Positions 45,303-54,618 of a stretch of DNA of 64,000 nucleotides are shown in pieces. A model generated the notes under the pieces. That model worked only from the letters and a program-made list of their open reading frames with translations, was not told the origin of the DNA and did no database searches. Both the position numbers and the translations under genes were made by a program. Every line of letters starts with the position of its first letter. Position 1 is the stretch's first letter. This stretch comes from Pseudomonas sp. GOM6 (GTDB lineage Bacteria; Pseudomonadota; Gammaproteobacteria; Pseudomonadales; Pseudomonadaceae): the NCBI RefSeq assembly GCF_029537485.1, contig NZ_JARPUS010000001.1, positions 310,001 through 374,000 on the forward strand, read 5' to 3'.

Positions 45303-46513
45303 TACCAGAGCGCCATTTGTGCCGGCGACTCGCTCAGTTGCAGGCGCAGGTTGTGCGACTCACTTTCCTGCAGCGGCGGCCGGTAATCCTGGGTAACGAT
45401 AAAGGGCCGGGCTTTGTCCAGGGCGCAGCGCAGGCGGGTGACATCCTCGTAGCGAATGCGCTTGTGTCGGCGCAGTGCGACCAGGCGCTTGGCGCTGAGC
45501 ACGCCGATGCCGGGCACGCGCGCGATCAGGGCGGGTTCGGCGCGGTTGAGGTCGACGGGAAAATGCTCGCGATGATTCAGCGCCCAGGCCAGCTTGGGGT
45601 CGATGTCGAGCGCCAGGTTGCCGGGGCCGCTGAGCAGTTCGCCGGCCGTGAAGCCGTAGCCGCGCAGGAGGAAATCGGCCTGGTACAGGCGGTGCTCGCG
45701 CAGCAGCGGCGGCGCTTCGAACGGCACGCTCTTGGGGCTATGCGGAATCGGGCTGAACGCCGAGTAGTAGACCCGGCGCAAGCGGTAGGCGCCATACAGC
45801 GACTGCGCCGTGTGCAGGATGGTGCTGTCGTCGGTGGCGTCGGCGCCGACGATCATCTGTGTACTTTGCCCCGCCGGGGCGAATCGCGGGGCGCGTTTTT
45901 CCACGCGCGCTTCGCTCTCGCCCAGGTGGATCGACTGCATGGCCTGCTTGATGGTGCCCACCTGCTTCTCCGGCGCCAGGCGGATCAGGCTGCTCTCGGT
46001 GGGCAGTTCGATGTTGACGCTGAGGCGGTCGGCGTAGCGACCGGCCTCGGCGATCAGGAGTGGGTCGGCGTCGGGAATGGTCTTGAGATGGATGTAGCCG
46101 CGGAACTGGTGTTCCTCGCGCAGCAGCTTGGCCACCCGCACCAACTGTTCCATGGTGTAGTCGGCAGAGCGGATGATGCCCGAGCTGAGGAACAGGCCGC
46201 TGATGCAGTTGCGCCGGTAAAAGTCGAGGGTCAGGGTGACGACCTCCTCGGGGCTGAAACGTGCGCGTGGCACGTCGCTGGAGCGGCGGTTGACGCAGTA
46301 CTGGCAGTCGTACAGGCAGAAGTTGGTCAGCAGTATCTTCAGCAGCGCCACGCAGCGCCCGTCCGGCGTGAAACTGTGGCAGATGCCCATGCCGTTGGTT
46401 GCCCCCAGTCCGCTCTTGCCCTTGGAGCTGCGTTTGGGAGCGCCGCTGCTGGCGCAGGACACGTCGTACTTGGCGGCATCGGCGAGAATGGTGAGCTTGT
46501 CGATCAGCTGCAT
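45302..46513 (-). CDS. Radical SAM DNA modification/repair protein (TIGR03916-like)
   Basis: The product is 403 residues. The Fe-S motif is FCLYDCQYCVNRR (CxxxCxxC, about residues 67-74). A C-terminal helix-hairpin-helix, RVPGIGVLSAKRLVALRRHK (about 338-358), suggests DNA binding. A K-S-GLGATNGMGICHSFTPDGR region lies near the start. Family members occur beside a DUF4130 protein, as here, and are proposed to act in DNA repair; the chemistry is unknown. A perfect LexA-type box lies 16 bases upstream of the start, so damage induction is expected. Confidence 0.87.
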   Translation of the reverse strand: MQLIDKLTILADAAKYDVSCASSGAPKRSSKGKSGLGATNGMGICHSFTPDGRCVALLKILLTNFCLYDCQYCVNRRSSDVPRARFSPEEVVTLTLDFYRRNCISGLFLSSGIIRSADYTMEQLVRVAKLLREEHQFRGYIHLKTIPDADPLLIAEAGRYADRLSVNIELPTESSLIRLAPEKQVGTIKQAMQSIHLGESEARVEKRAPRFAPAGQSTQMIVGADATDDSTILHTAQSLYGAYRLRRVYYSAFSPIPHSPKSVPFEAPPLLREHRLYQADFLLRGYGFTAGELLSGPGNLALDIDPKLAWALNHREHFPVDLNRAEPALIARVPGIGVLSAKRLVALRRHKRIRYEDVTRLRCALDKARPFIVTQDYRPPLQESESHNLRLQLSESPAQMALW

Positions 46514-46528
46514 GGCGTCACTCGTGTA

Positions 46529-46544
46529 CTGTTTTTATATACAG
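46529..46544 (-). promoter_or_regulatory. LexA (SOS) operator
   Basis: CTGTTTTTATATACAG fits CTGT-N8-ACAG exactly and is flanked by TA on both sides, as in strong LexA sites. It is centred 23 bases upstream of the radical-SAM start, where it would overlap the promoter. Confidence 0.85.
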
Positions 46545-46663
46545 TATTTGAGTGATTGCAAGGCGGCAAGGCCGAAGTTGTAACGCAAAAGGCTTTCGCC
46601 AGCGCGGGCAACCTTGCGTAGAGTGCGCGGTCAGTACAGTGACATTAATCGCAGGAGGCACGC

Positions 46664-47062
46664 ATGCAGCGACAGGACACACACAGCAAGGTTATTGGCT
46701 ATCTGCTCTGGATCTTTGGCTTCCTTGGCGCCCACCGTTTCTACTACGGCAAGCCGGTGACCGGGACTATCTGGTTTTTCACCCTGGGGTTGTTCTTCAT
46801 CGGCTGGATCATCGACCTGTTCCTGATCCCGGCGATGGATCGTGAGGCGGACCTGCGTTTCACCGCGGGCGATACCGATTACAACGTGGCCTGGATTCTG
46901 CTCACTTTCCTCGGTGTATTCGGCGTGCACCGCATGTACCAGGGCAAGTGGATCACCGGGATCATCTACCTGTTCACTGGCGGGCTGTTCCTGGTTGGCG
47001 TGCTGTATGACTTCTGGACGCTGAATACCCAGATTTCAATCAAGAACGCTTCCCGCGCCTGA
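46664..47062 (+). CDS. TM2-domain membrane protein
   Basis: The product is 132 residues. Two TM2 modules are visible, each a pair of short helices around a turn: LLWIFGFLGAHRFYYGKPVTG (GxHRFY, residues about 13-33), and TFLGVFGVHRMYQGKWITG (about 81-99). Each is followed by a WF/YLFT-G-GLF segment. AGGAGG lies nine bases before the ATG. Function in bacteria is unknown. A terminator follows at 47079. Confidence 0.85.
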   Translation: MQRQDTHSKVIGYLLWIFGFLGAHRFYYGKPVTGTIWFFTLGLFFIGWIIDLFLIPAMDREADLRFTAGDTDYNVAWILLTFLGVFGVHRMYQGKWITGIIYLFTGGLFLVGVLYDFWTLNTQISIKNASRA

Positions 47063-47078
47063 TCTGCGCCCATGAAAA

Positions 47079-47098
47079 AGCCCGCCGACTGGCGGGCT
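47079..47098. terminator. Bidirectional terminator between the TM2 and pyrC' genes
   Basis: AGCCCGCC and GGCGGGCT pair around GACT, with AAAAA before and TTTTTT after. It ends both converging transcripts. Confidence 0.9.
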
Positions 47099-47114
47099 TT
47101 TTTGTTGCTGGGGT

Positions 47115-48386
47115 TCAGGCCTGGTAGCTGATGCGCCCATCCACCAGGGTGTAGCGCACCTGGCCGGGCAGGCAGTGACCGATGAACGGGCAGTTGCTGC
47201 CTTTCGAGCGCCAGGTTTCCCCGGCCAGGGTCTGGCCTTCGTTGTCGAACAGGGTGATGTCGGCTGGCGCGCCGACGGCCAGGCGCCCGGCGGGCAGGCG
47301 CAGGGCCTTGGCCGGGCCGCTGGTCAGGCGCGCCAGCAGGGTCGGCAGGTCGAGCAGGCCGTCCTGCACCAGGGTCAGTGCCAGCGGCAGCAACAGTTCG
47401 ACACTGCTGATGCCCGGTTCGGTGGCGCCGAAGGGGGCCAGTTTGGCATCCGCCTCGTGGGGCTGGTGGTGGCTGGCGATGGCGCCGATCACGCCGTTCT
47501 TCACTGCCTCGCGCAGGCCGTCCCGGTCGAAGGCGGTGCGCAGCGGCGGCTGCACGTGATACAGGCTGGAGAAGCCCAGCAGCGACTCGTCGGTGAGGAT
47601 CAGCTGATACATTGCGACGTCGGCGCTGACCGGCAGGCCGCGAGCCTGGGCCTGGGCAATCATCTCGGCACCACGGGCGCTGGTCAGCTGGCTGAAGTGG
47701 GCGCGCACGCCGCTCTGCTCGACCAGCAGCAGGGCGCGGGCCAGCGCCACGGTCTCGGCGGTTTCCGGGATGCCGGCCAGGCCGAGGAAGCTGGCCGTCG
47801 GGCCCTCGTGGGCCAGGCCGCCTTCGGCCAGCTCGGCGTCCTGGGCGTGGAATACCAGGGTCAGATCGAAGGTGGCGGCGTACTCCATGGCGCGGCGCAG
47901 GTTGCGGTTGTTGGCGAACGGCGCCAGGCCGTTGCCGAAGGCCACGCAGCCGACGTCACGCAGGGCGACCAGCTCTGCAAGTTGCTCGCCGGCCAGGCCT
48001 TTGGTCAGGGCGCCGATGGGGAAGACCTTGGTGTGCCCGGCTTCCTGGGCGCGATCGAGAATCAGCTCGGCCACCGCCGAGGTGTCCAGCACCGGCTTGG
48101 TCAGCGGCGGGCAGCACAGGCTGGTGACACCGCCGGCCGCGGCCGCCAGGGTCTCGCTGGCGATGCTGCCCTTGCGGCTGTAACCCGGCTCGCGCAGGGC
48201 GACGGAGAGGTCGACCAGGCCGGGGGTGGCGATCAGGCCGCGGGCGTCGATCTCGCGGTCGGCGTTGAAGCCGGCCGGTGCCTGATCGAAAGCAGCCAGC
48301 TTGCCGCCGTCCAGGTAGAGGTCGCGAACCTGGTCCAGACCGCTGGCGGGATCGATGACTCGGGCTCCGAGGATACGGGTGCGCAT
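47115..48386 (-). CDS. pyrC': Dihydroorotase-like non-catalytic subunit PyrC'
   Basis: The product is 423 residues with the amidohydrolase scaffold of dihydroorotase, but the metal-binding HxH is gone. The expected D-x-H-x-H-L-REPG reads DLSVALREPGYSRKG. Other scaffold parts are kept (PGLVDL, GGVTSLCCPP, ALRLPAGRLAVGAPADITL). In Pseudomonas such a subunit is needed for PyrB assembly and has no dihydroorotase activity. Its ATG overlaps the last base of the pyrB stop, so the two are translated together. Confidence 0.92.
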   Translation of the reverse strand: MRTRILGARVIDPASGLDQVRDLYLDGGKLAAFDQAPAGFNADREIDARGLIATPGLVDLSVALREPGYSRKGSIASETLAAAAGGVTSLCCPPLTKPVLDTSAVAELILDRAQEAGHTKVFPIGALTKGLAGEQLAELVALRDVGCVAFGNGLAPFANNRNLRRAMEYAATFDLTLVFHAQDAELAEGGLAHEGPTASFLGLAGIPETAETVALARALLLVEQSGVRAHFSQLTSARGAEMIAQAQARGLPVSADVAMYQLILTDESLLGFSSLYHVQPPLRTAFDRDGLREAVKNGVIGAIASHHQPHEADAKLAPFGATEPGISSVELLLPLALTLVQDGLLDLPTLLARLTSGPAKALRLPAGRLAVGAPADITLFDNEGQTLAGETWRSKGSNCPFIGHCLPGQVRYTLVDGRISYQA

Positions 48387-49387
48387 CAGTTCTGCTCCTC
48401 GGCATCGAGTTGACGCTGGGTGGTCTGGCCGCTCATGGCCATGGACAGTACGGCCATGCGGATGGCGATACCGTAGGTGACCTGGTTGAGGATTACCGAG
48501 CGCTCGCCGTCGGCCACTGCTGACTCGATTTCCACGCCGCGGTTGATCGGCCCGGGGTGCATGACGATGGCGTCCGGCTTGGCCAGCTTGAGGCGCTGCT
48601 CGGTGAGGCCGTAGAGGCGGTAGAACTCGCCCTCGCTGGGCAGCAGGCCGCCCTGCATACGCTCGCGCTGCAGGCGCAGCATGATCACCACATCGACGTC
48701 CCGGAGGCCTTCGGTCAGGTCATGATGGACGCTGACACCGTACTGCTCGATGCCGATCGGCAGCAGGGTCTTCGGGCCGATCACGCGAATATCCGGGCAA
48801 CCCAGGGTTTTCAGCGCCAGCATGTTGGAGCGCGCCACCCGCGAGTGCAGGATGTCGCCGACGATGGCCACCGAGAGGTTCTCGAAGCTGCCCTTGTGGC
48901 GGCGGATGGTGAGCATGTCGAGCATGCCCTGGGTCGGGTGCGCGTGACGGCCGTCGCCGCCGTTGATGATGGCCAGGTTGGGACAGACGTGCTCGGCGAT
49001 GAAGTGCGCGGCGCCGGAGTCGGCGTGGCGCACGACGAAGATGTCGGCGGCCATGGCTTCCAGGTTGCGCAGGGTGTCGAACAGGGTTTCGCCCTTGCTG
49101 GTCGAGCTGGTCGACACGTTGAGGCTGATCACGTCGGCGGACAGACGCTGGGCGGCCAGCTCGAAGGTGGTGCGGGTGCGCGTGGAGTTCTCGAAGAACA
49201 CGTTGCACACGGTCTTGCCGCGCAGCAGCGGGACTTTCTTCACGGCGCGGGCGCCGACTTCGAGGAAGGAGTCGGCGGTGTCGAGAATTTCCGTCAGCAG
49301 CTCGCGGGGCAGGCCGTCGAGCGAGAGGAAATGGCGCAGCTGGCCTTGGTCATTCAGCTGCAGCGAGCGCGAGGCGGCGGTAGGCAT
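48386..49387 (-). CDS. pyrB: Aspartate carbamoyltransferase catalytic subunit
   Basis: The product is 333 residues with [18 protein letters not shown] (carbamoyl-phosphate site), [30 protein letters not shown] and [13 protein letters not shown]. It makes carbamoyl-aspartate, the committed step in pyrimidine synthesis. With PyrC' it forms the large Pseudomonas-type ATCase. It follows pyrR by 11 bases. Confidence 0.96.
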   Translation of the reverse strand: MPTAASRSLQLNDQGQLRHFLSLDGLPRELLTEILDTADSFLEVGARAVKKVPLLRGKTVCNVFFENSTRTRTTFELAAQRLSADVISLNVSTSSTSKGETLFDTLRNLEAMAADIFVVRHADSGAAHFIAEHVCPNLAIINGGDGRHAHPTQGMLDMLTIRRHKGSFENLSVAIVGDILHSRVARSNMLALKTLGCPDIRVIGPKTLLPIGIEQYGVSVHHDLTEGLRDVDVVIMLRLQRERMQGGLLPSEGEFYRLYGLTEQRLKLAKPDAIVMHPGPINRGVEIESAVADGERSVILNQVTYGIAIRMAVLSMAMSGQTTQRQLDAEEQN

Positions 49388-49398
49388 GGTGGCAGGCC

Positions 49399-49908
49399 TT
49401 AGGAAGCGGTAAGGGTTTGCAGCTCGAGGGCGAGCGGCGCAGGGCCGGACAATTTTACCCGCTCGTGGGGCGCCAGGGCGAGGCTGGCACCGAGCACGTC
49501 GGCGTGGATCGGCAGCTCGCGGGCGTCCAGGTCAAGCAGGCTGACCAGGGTCACGCTGGCCGGGCGGCCGTAGTCGAACAGTTCGTTGAGGGCGGCGCGA
49601 ATGGTGCGCCCGCTCATCAGTACGTCGTCGATCAGCACCAGGTGCTGGCCTTCGATCTCGAACGGCAGGGCCGAGGGGCGCACCTGCGGGTGCAGGCCGC
49701 TCTGGGTGAAGTCATCACGATAGAAGGAGACGTCCAGGGTGCCCAGCGGTTGGTCCAGGTCGAGTTCGTTGAGCAGCGCTTCAGCGACCCATACACCGCC
49801 GGTGCGAATGCCGATGAAGTGCGCCTGGGCGATGCCGCGGCGTGCCAGCAGGCTGCGCAGGTCGGCGGCCATGCGTGGCAGCAGCTGTTGGGGATCGGGC
49901 AGGGTCAT
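49399..49908 (-). CDS. pyrR: Bifunctional pyr operon regulator / uracil phosphoribosyltransferase
   Basis: The product is 169 residues from [20 protein letters not shown]. The PRPP-binding motif is [19 protein letters not shown], with [15 protein letters not shown] and [13 protein letters not shown] as conserved PyrR parts. It precedes pyrB, as in P. aeruginosa, where PyrR influences pyr expression. I see no classical Bacillus-type binding hairpin in the short 19-base gap from ruvX, so its regulatory mode is open. Confidence 0.92.
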   Translation of the reverse strand: MTLPDPQQLLPRMAADLRSLLARRGIAQAHFIGIRTGGVWVAEALLNELDLDQPLGTLDVSFYRDDFTQSGLHPQVRPSALPFEIEGQHLVLIDDVLMSGRTIRAALNELFDYGRPASVTLVSLLDLDARELPIHADVLGASLALAPHERVKLSGPAPLALELQTLTAS

Positions 49909-49927
49909 GGCGTTCCTCGCATTGGAT

Positions 49928-50353
49928 TTATAGGTTCTGTTCCAGCCAGCCTTCCAGCAGCAGGGCGGCAGCCAGGGCATCCACCGGGCGTTCGCGGTAG
50001 CCACCGCGCTGGCCCTGGTTCAGGCGCTGGCCCTTGGCTTCGAAGGTGGTCAGGCGTTCGTCATGGGTGTGCACCGGCAGGTTGTAGCGGCCGTTGAGGC
50101 GGCGGGCGAATTTTTCGGCGCGCTCGCTCATCTCGCTTTTCGTGCCGTCCATGTTCAGTGGCAGGCCGACGACGATGGCGTCCGGCTGCCACTCCTTGAT
50201 CAGGGCTTCGACCTTGCTCCAGTCCGGTACGCCGTTCTGCGCCTTGAGCACACAGAGCTCGCGGGCCTGGCCGGTGATGGCCTGGCCGACGGCGACGCCG
50301 ATCTGTTTGGTGCCGTAGTCGAAGCCCAGCAGCAGGCGTGGCGAGCCGCTCAT
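49928..50353 (-). CDS. ruvX: RuvX/YqgF Holliday-junction-resolvase-like protein
   Basis: The product is 141 residues. RNase-H fold: [18 protein letters not shown] (first Asp), [32 protein letters not shown] and the final [16 protein letters not shown] with a catalytic Asp. Family members are implicated in rRNA 5' processing and possibly DNA repair. It overlaps yqgE by four bases and leads into pyrR. Confidence 0.93.
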   Translation of the reverse strand: MSGSPRLLLGFDYGTKQIGVAVGQAITGQARELCVLKAQNGVPDWSKVEALIKEWQPDAIVVGLPLNMDGTKSEMSERAEKFARRLNGRYNLPVHTHDERLTTFEAKGQRLNQGQRGGYRERPVDALAAALLLEGWLEQNL

Positions 50354-50916
50354 GCGTGGCCAGCCTGGGCGCTGAGCAGGCTGAGGTTGATGCCCAGGGA
50401 TGCGGCGGCAGCAGCGAGGCGCTGGTCGAAGGGGATGCTGAAGAGGATTTCACTGTCGGCTGGACAGGTCAGCCAGGCGTTGTCTGTCAGCTCCTGCTCC
50501 AGCTGGCCAGCTTCCCAGCCGGCGTAGCCGAGGGTGATCAGGTGCTGGTTGGGGCCCTGGCCGTCAGCGATGGCAAATAGCACATCCTGGGACGTGGAGA
50601 GCGCAAGCTCGCCCAGTTCCAGGGTGGCCTGATAGGTATGCCCGGTCGGGTGCAGGACGAAGCCGCGGTCGGTCTGTACCGGGCCGCCAGAGAATATCGG
50701 CAGGCTCTGGCACAGGGCGGGTGGTGTGTCGTCCGGACGCAGTTGCTCCATCACGTCGGCCAGGTTGAGACCGCTGGGGCGGTTGATCACCAGGCCCATG
50801 GCACCTTGCTCGTTGTGTTCGACCAGGTAGGTGACGGTTTGCGCGAAGTGCGGATCGGCCATGTGTGGCATGGCGATCAGGAAGTGGTGCTTGAGGTAGC
50901 TGGCGGCAGTTTTCAT
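50350..50916 (-). CDS. algH: YqgE/AlgH family protein
   Basis: The product is 188 residues from ATG MKTAASYLKHHFLIAMPH. Typical sites are YLKHHFLIAMPHMADPHFAQ, EQGAMGLVINRPSGL and FSGGPVQTDRGFVLH. AlgH/YqgE proteins are conserved next to ruvX; AlgH has been linked to alginate regulation in P. aeruginosa. The biochemical role is unknown. Likely first gene of the yqgE-ruvX-pyrR-pyrB-pyrC' operon. Confidence 0.9.
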   Translation of the reverse strand: MKTAASYLKHHFLIAMPHMADPHFAQTVTYLVEHNEQGAMGLVINRPSGLNLADVMEQLRPDDTPPALCQSLPIFSGGPVQTDRGFVLHPTGHTYQATLELGELALSTSQDVLFAIADGQGPNQHLITLGYAGWEAGQLEQELTDNAWLTCPADSEILFSIPFDQRLAAAAASLGINLSLLSAQAGHA

Positions 50917-50966
50917 GGGCGATAGTTTCCGCCCAGCTGACGCCCGCTTCAAGCGCCAAGCAGGGT

Positions 50967-51863
50967 TCAGTTGCTGGACAAGCGGTCGCCGCGCTCGAAG
51001 CGCCAGGTGCGGATGATCTCCAGGCGGTCGATATCGGCCAGGTCGCCGGTGAAGGGTGCGAAGGGCGCGGCCAGGCGCACGATGCGCAGGGCGGCCTGAT
51101 CCAGCACCTGCTGGCCGGAGGATTCGAGGATCTGTACTTCGTAGATGGTGCCGTCACGGTTGATCGACACCAGCAGGCGCAGATTGCCGTAGACCCGCTG
51201 GCGGCGAGCTTCTTCCGGGTAGTTGAGGTTGCCGACGCGCTCGACCTTCTTGCGCCAGTCGTCCTTGTACCAGGCGCCCTTGTCACGCATGGTCGAGGCG
51301 GCGTTCAGGCGCAGGATCTTCGGTCGCTTGGCGTATTGCTGTTGCTCCTGGGCCAGTTGCGCTTCCAGGCTGGCGATTTCCATGGACAGCTGGGAGCTGT
51401 CGAACACCGGCGCTGGGCGAGCATCCGGCTCGGGCTGTTTCTCTTCGCGTTTGGTCGGGGTTTTCTGCTGTTGCGGACTGCGCGTGGCCAGCGCCGCCTT
51501 GGGCGCTTCCTGGGGCTTGCTCGGTGCGGGCGCGGCGGCGGGGGTGACCTTGTTGACCTGGGTGTCGTGGAAGGGTGCCTGCTCGGTGGTCTTGGGGGCG
51601 GCTTTTTCTTCCAGGCTGCCGCTGCCCTGTTGGTTGTCCTGGGCGAGGAAGTCGGCCTCCTTGGGCTTCTCCTCGCTCTTGAAGGTGGACAGGGTGATCT
51701 CCAGGGTCTTGCTGATCTCGCTGGGCTTGGCCAGGGTGAAGCTGACCCCGAGAATCAGTGCCAGGTGCAGCAGGGTGGCGATCAGCAGGGTGAAGCCCAG
51801 GCGGTCCGCGGGGCGGACGCCTGAACTGGCAAGCTCGGTAGGAAGGGTGGTGGCAGCGTTCAT
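50967..51863 (-). CDS. tonB3: TonB-family energy transducer
   Basis: The product is 298 residues from ATG MNAATTLPTELASSGVRPAD. One N-terminal anchor (about 24-44, FTLLIATLLHLALILGVSF), a Pro/Lys/Glu-rich periplasmic spacer with coiled segments (QLSMEIASLEAQLAQEQQQY), and a C-terminal TonB domain (NLNYPEEARRQRVYGNLRLL and FERGDRL end) are seen. The position between gshB and yqgE fits P. aeruginosa tonB3, which is needed for twitching motility, in keeping with the adjacent pil genes. Confidence 0.88.
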   Translation of the reverse strand: MNAATTLPTELASSGVRPADRLGFTLLIATLLHLALILGVSFTLAKPSEISKTLEITLSTFKSEEKPKEADFLAQDNQQGSGSLEEKAAPKTTEQAPFHDTQVNKVTPAAAPAPSKPQEAPKAALATRSPQQQKTPTKREEKQPEPDARPAPVFDSSQLSMEIASLEAQLAQEQQQYAKRPKILRLNAASTMRDKGAWYKDDWRKKVERVGNLNYPEEARRQRVYGNLRLLVSINRDGTIYEVQILESSGQQVLDQAALRIVRLAAPFAPFTGDLADIDRLEIIRTWRFERGDRLSSN

Positions 51864-51950
51864 CGGGCGTTGGCTGGCTTCAGAGTGTCGCGCAGTCTGC
51901 CGGCTCAGGGCGGCGACTCGCAAGCCGCAAGCGCCAAGCTGCCACCTGGA

Positions 51951-52910
51951 TCAAGCTTTGCGTGCCTGCAGCTTGGTTTCGATGGCGTCCATCAGGTGTT
52001 CGCCGATGCGGGTGTCGTAGGCCTTGTCGATCTCGCGGATGCAGGTCGGGCTGGTTACGTTGATCTCGGTGAGGTAGTCGCCGATCACGTCCAGGCCGAC
52101 GAACAGCAGCCCTTTCTCGCGCAGGGTCGGGCCTACGGTCGCGGCGATCTCGCGATCCCGATCGGTCAATGGGCGCGCTTCGCCGCGGCCGCCGGCGGCC
52201 AGGTTGCCGCGGGTCTCGCCCTGGGCCGGGATGCGTGCCAGGCAGTAGGGCACCGGTTCGCCGTCGATCATCAGGATACGTTTGTCGCCATCGACGATGG
52301 CCGGCAGATAGCCCTGGGCCATGATTTGCTGGGTGCCATGGGCGGTTAGGGTTTCCAGGATCACCGACAAGTTGGGGTCGCCGGCGCGGTGACGAAAGAT
52401 CGAGGCGCCGCCCATGCCATCCAGGGGTTTGAGAATGATGTCACGCTGCTTTTCGGCGAACTCGCGCAGAATGTCCGGCCTGCGGCTGACCAGGGTTGGT
52501 GGCATGCATTGGGGAAATTGGGTGGCGAACAGCTTTTCGTTGCAGTCGCGCAGGCTTTGTGGGCGATTGACGATCAACGTGCCAGCGCGCTCGGCCTGCT
52601 CCAGCAGGTAGGTGGTGTAGACGAACTCCATGTCGAAGGGCGGATCCTTGCGCATCAGGACCACGTCCAGCTCGCTCAGTAGGTTGTCCTGTTCGTCATC
52701 CAGCTCGAACCAGTGCTGCGGGTCCGCGAAGACGCGTAGCGGACGCATGCGGGCACGCGCCTCGCCAGTCGTTTGGTAAAGGTCTTTTTGCTCCATGTAG
52801 AAGAGTGACCAGCCGCGGGCTTGTGCGGCGAGAAGCATGGCCAGCGAACTGTCCTTCTTGAAGTTGATCTGGGCGATGGGATCCATGACGATCCCCAGGC
52901 GGATGCTCAT
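51951..52910 (-). CDS. gshB: Glutathione synthetase
   Basis: The product is 319 residues from ATG MSIRLGIVMDPIAQINFKKD; the 22 residues upstream in frame are unlike the family. ATP-grasp features: IILKPLDGMGGASIFRHRAGDP, LPAIVDGDKRILMIDGEPVPY, and INVTSPTCIREIDKAY with metal ligands. It adds glycine to gamma-glutamylcysteine. It is divergent from pilG, with a 216-base gap between them. Confidence 0.96.
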   Translation of the reverse strand: MSIRLGIVMDPIAQINFKKDSSLAMLLAAQARGWSLFYMEQKDLYQTTGEARARMRPLRVFADPQHWFELDDEQDNLLSELDVVLMRKDPPFDMEFVYTTYLLEQAERAGTLIVNRPQSLRDCNEKLFATQFPQCMPPTLVSRRPDILREFAEKQRDIILKPLDGMGGASIFRHRAGDPNLSVILETLTAHGTQQIMAQGYLPAIVDGDKRILMIDGEPVPYCLARIPAQGETRGNLAAGGRGEARPLTDRDREIAATVGPTLREKGLLFVGLDVIGDYLTEINVTSPTCIREIDKAYDTRIGEHLMDAIETKLQARKA

Positions 52911-53126
52911 GAGCGGAACCTGCTGGCAGCGAGTCGGAGAGGGCACAAGGGTGGCGTTGAGGGCCGGTTCGGTCAAGAAAAACCCCGAGTATTAGGGGCT
53001 TATAGATTGCATCTGTAGAGTGTGCTAAAAAGTCCGGACGATCGGGGCGCAGCCCGTCAGTGTTACGGCCTCAGCCACACTGTGATGTAGATAAAAAATA
53101 ATTACCGAGGCGATGGTAGGGCAGAC

Positions 53127-53534
53127 ATGGAACAGCATTCCGAAGGGTTGAGAGTCATGGTGATCGACGATTCGAAGACGATTCGCCGTACCGCCGAGAC
53201 TCTGCTGAAGAAGGTGGGCTGCGAGGTCATCACCGCGGTAGATGGTTTCGATGCATTGGCCAAGATTGCCGATACCCATCCGAGCATTATTTTCGTTGAC
53301 ATCATGATGCCGCGTCTCGACGGCTATCAGACCTGCGCTCTGATCAAGAACAACAGTGCTTTCAAATCCACGCCGGTGATCATGCTGTCTTCCAAGGACG
53401 GTTTGTTCGATAAGGCTAAGGGACGCATCGTCGGTTCCGACCAGTACCTGACCAAGCCATTCAGCAAGGAAGAGCTGCTCGGTGCCATCAAGGCGCATGT
53501 GCCCCAATTCGTCCCAGTGGAGCAAGCCTCCTGA
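53127..53534 (+). CDS. pilG: Twitching-motility response regulator PilG
   Basis: The product is 135 residues, a stand-alone CheY-like receiver with VMVIDDSKTIRRTAETLL, phospho-acceptor Asp58 (FVDIMMPRLDGYQ) and the conserved Lys in QYLTKPF. PilG promotes pilus extension and cAMP signalling downstream of ChpA. First gene of pilGHIJK-chpA. Confidence 0.96.
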   Translation: MEQHSEGLRVMVIDDSKTIRRTAETLLKKVGCEVITAVDGFDALAKIADTHPSIIFVDIMMPRLDGYQTCALIKNNSAFKSTPVIMLSSKDGLFDKAKGRIVGSDQYLTKPFSKEELLGAIKAHVPQFVPVEQAS

Positions 53535-53579
53535 TTTCCGGCCACAAGCCGGTGACGCCTATTCCTAACGGGGAACCTC

Positions 53580-53945
53580 ATGGCTCGTATTCTGATTGTT
53601 GATGACTCGCCTACCGAGATGTACAAGCTGACCGCCATGCTTGAGAAGCATGGTCACCAGGTGCTTAAGGCAGAAAATGGCGGCGATGGTGTTGCCCTGG
53701 CGCGTCAGGAGAAGCCTGATGCAGTATTGATGGATATCGTCATGCCGGGCCTCAATGGCTTCCAGGCCACGCGTCAGCTGACCAAGGATGCCGAAACCAG
53801 TCATATCCCGGTGATCATCGTCACCACCAAGGATCAGGAGACCGATAAGGTCTGGGGCAAGCGTCAGGGCGCGCGCGACTACCTGACCAAGCCGGTGGAT
53901 GAAGATACCCTGATGAAAACCCTCAATGCGGTACTGGCCGGCTGA
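53580..53945 (+). CDS. pilH: Twitching-motility response regulator PilH
   Basis: The product is 121 residues: receiver domain with ILIVDDSPTEMYKL, Asp52 in VLMDIVMPGLNGFQ and RDYLTKPVDEDTL. It acts as the second receiver of the Pil-Chp system, thought to antagonise PilG as a phosphate sink. A 45-base gap follows pilG; GGGGAA ribosome site. Confidence 0.96.
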   Translation: MARILIVDDSPTEMYKLTAMLEKHGHQVLKAENGGDGVALARQEKPDAVLMDIVMPGLNGFQATRQLTKDAETSHIPVIIVTTKDQETDKVWGKRQGARDYLTKPVDEDTLMKTLNAVLAG

Positions 53946-53994
53946 TACGCCGCGTCAGTCCGTAGCCACATAAGAAGAACAGACCAAGGCCGGC

Positions 53995-54531
53995 ATGTCG
54001 GACGCTCAATCTCCTTTCCAGCTTCTTGTCGCTCTCGATCAGCGCTGTCGTGCGTTGGCGGCCGGTCTGCCGTCGCAGCAACAGGCAGTGCAGACCTGGA
54101 GCGGCATCGGCTTTCGCATGGGCGATCGCTACTTTGTGGCTCCCATGGGGGAGGTGGGTGAAGTCCTGCATGAGCCGCGTTACACCCTGCTGCCAGGCGT
54201 CAAAAGCTGGGTCAAGGGCGTGGCCAATGTGCGTGGCCGGTTGTTGCCAGTGATGGATCTGTGTGGCTTCTTCGGTAGTGAGTTGTCACCGCTGCGTAAA
54301 CAGCGCCGAGTGCTTGTGGTCGATCACAACGAAGTCTTCGCTGGCCTGACGGTCGACGAAGTCTTTGGCATGCAGCACTTTCCAGTGGATGCGTTTGCCG
54401 AGCAGCTGCCACCGCTGGAAGCGGCGATTCAGCCGTTTATTCATGGGGTTTTCCAGCGTGAGCGTCCCTGGCTGGTGTTCAGCCCGCATGCGTTGGCGCA
54501 GCACCAAGGCTTTCTTGACGTGGCGGTATAA
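53995..54531 (+). CDS. pilI: CheW-like coupling protein PilI
   Basis: The product is 178 residues with a CheW fold: GFRMGDRYFVAPMGEVGEV, LPGVKSWVKGVANVRGRLLP and VLVVDHNEVFAGLTVDEVFG. It links the receptor PilJ to ChpA. Confidence 0.95.
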   Translation: MSDAQSPFQLLVALDQRCRALAAGLPSQQQAVQTWSGIGFRMGDRYFVAPMGEVGEVLHEPRYTLLPGVKSWVKGVANVRGRLLPVMDLCGFFGSELSPLRKQRRVLVVDHNEVFAGLTVDEVFGMQHFPVDAFAEQLPPLEAAIQPFIHGVFQRERPWLVFSPHALAQHQGFLDVAV

Positions 54532-54618
54532 ACAGTTTTTCGGTTGGGTCGGCAGTTGTCGGCCCTTTGGCGTTATATGGGAACCGTAGTGCGGTAGGTC
54601 CAGGCGGGGGCCAAAAAA

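Noticed and set aside
53960..53995. Possible small gene between pilH and pilI
   Set aside because: Too short and without a ribosome site distinct from that of pilI.
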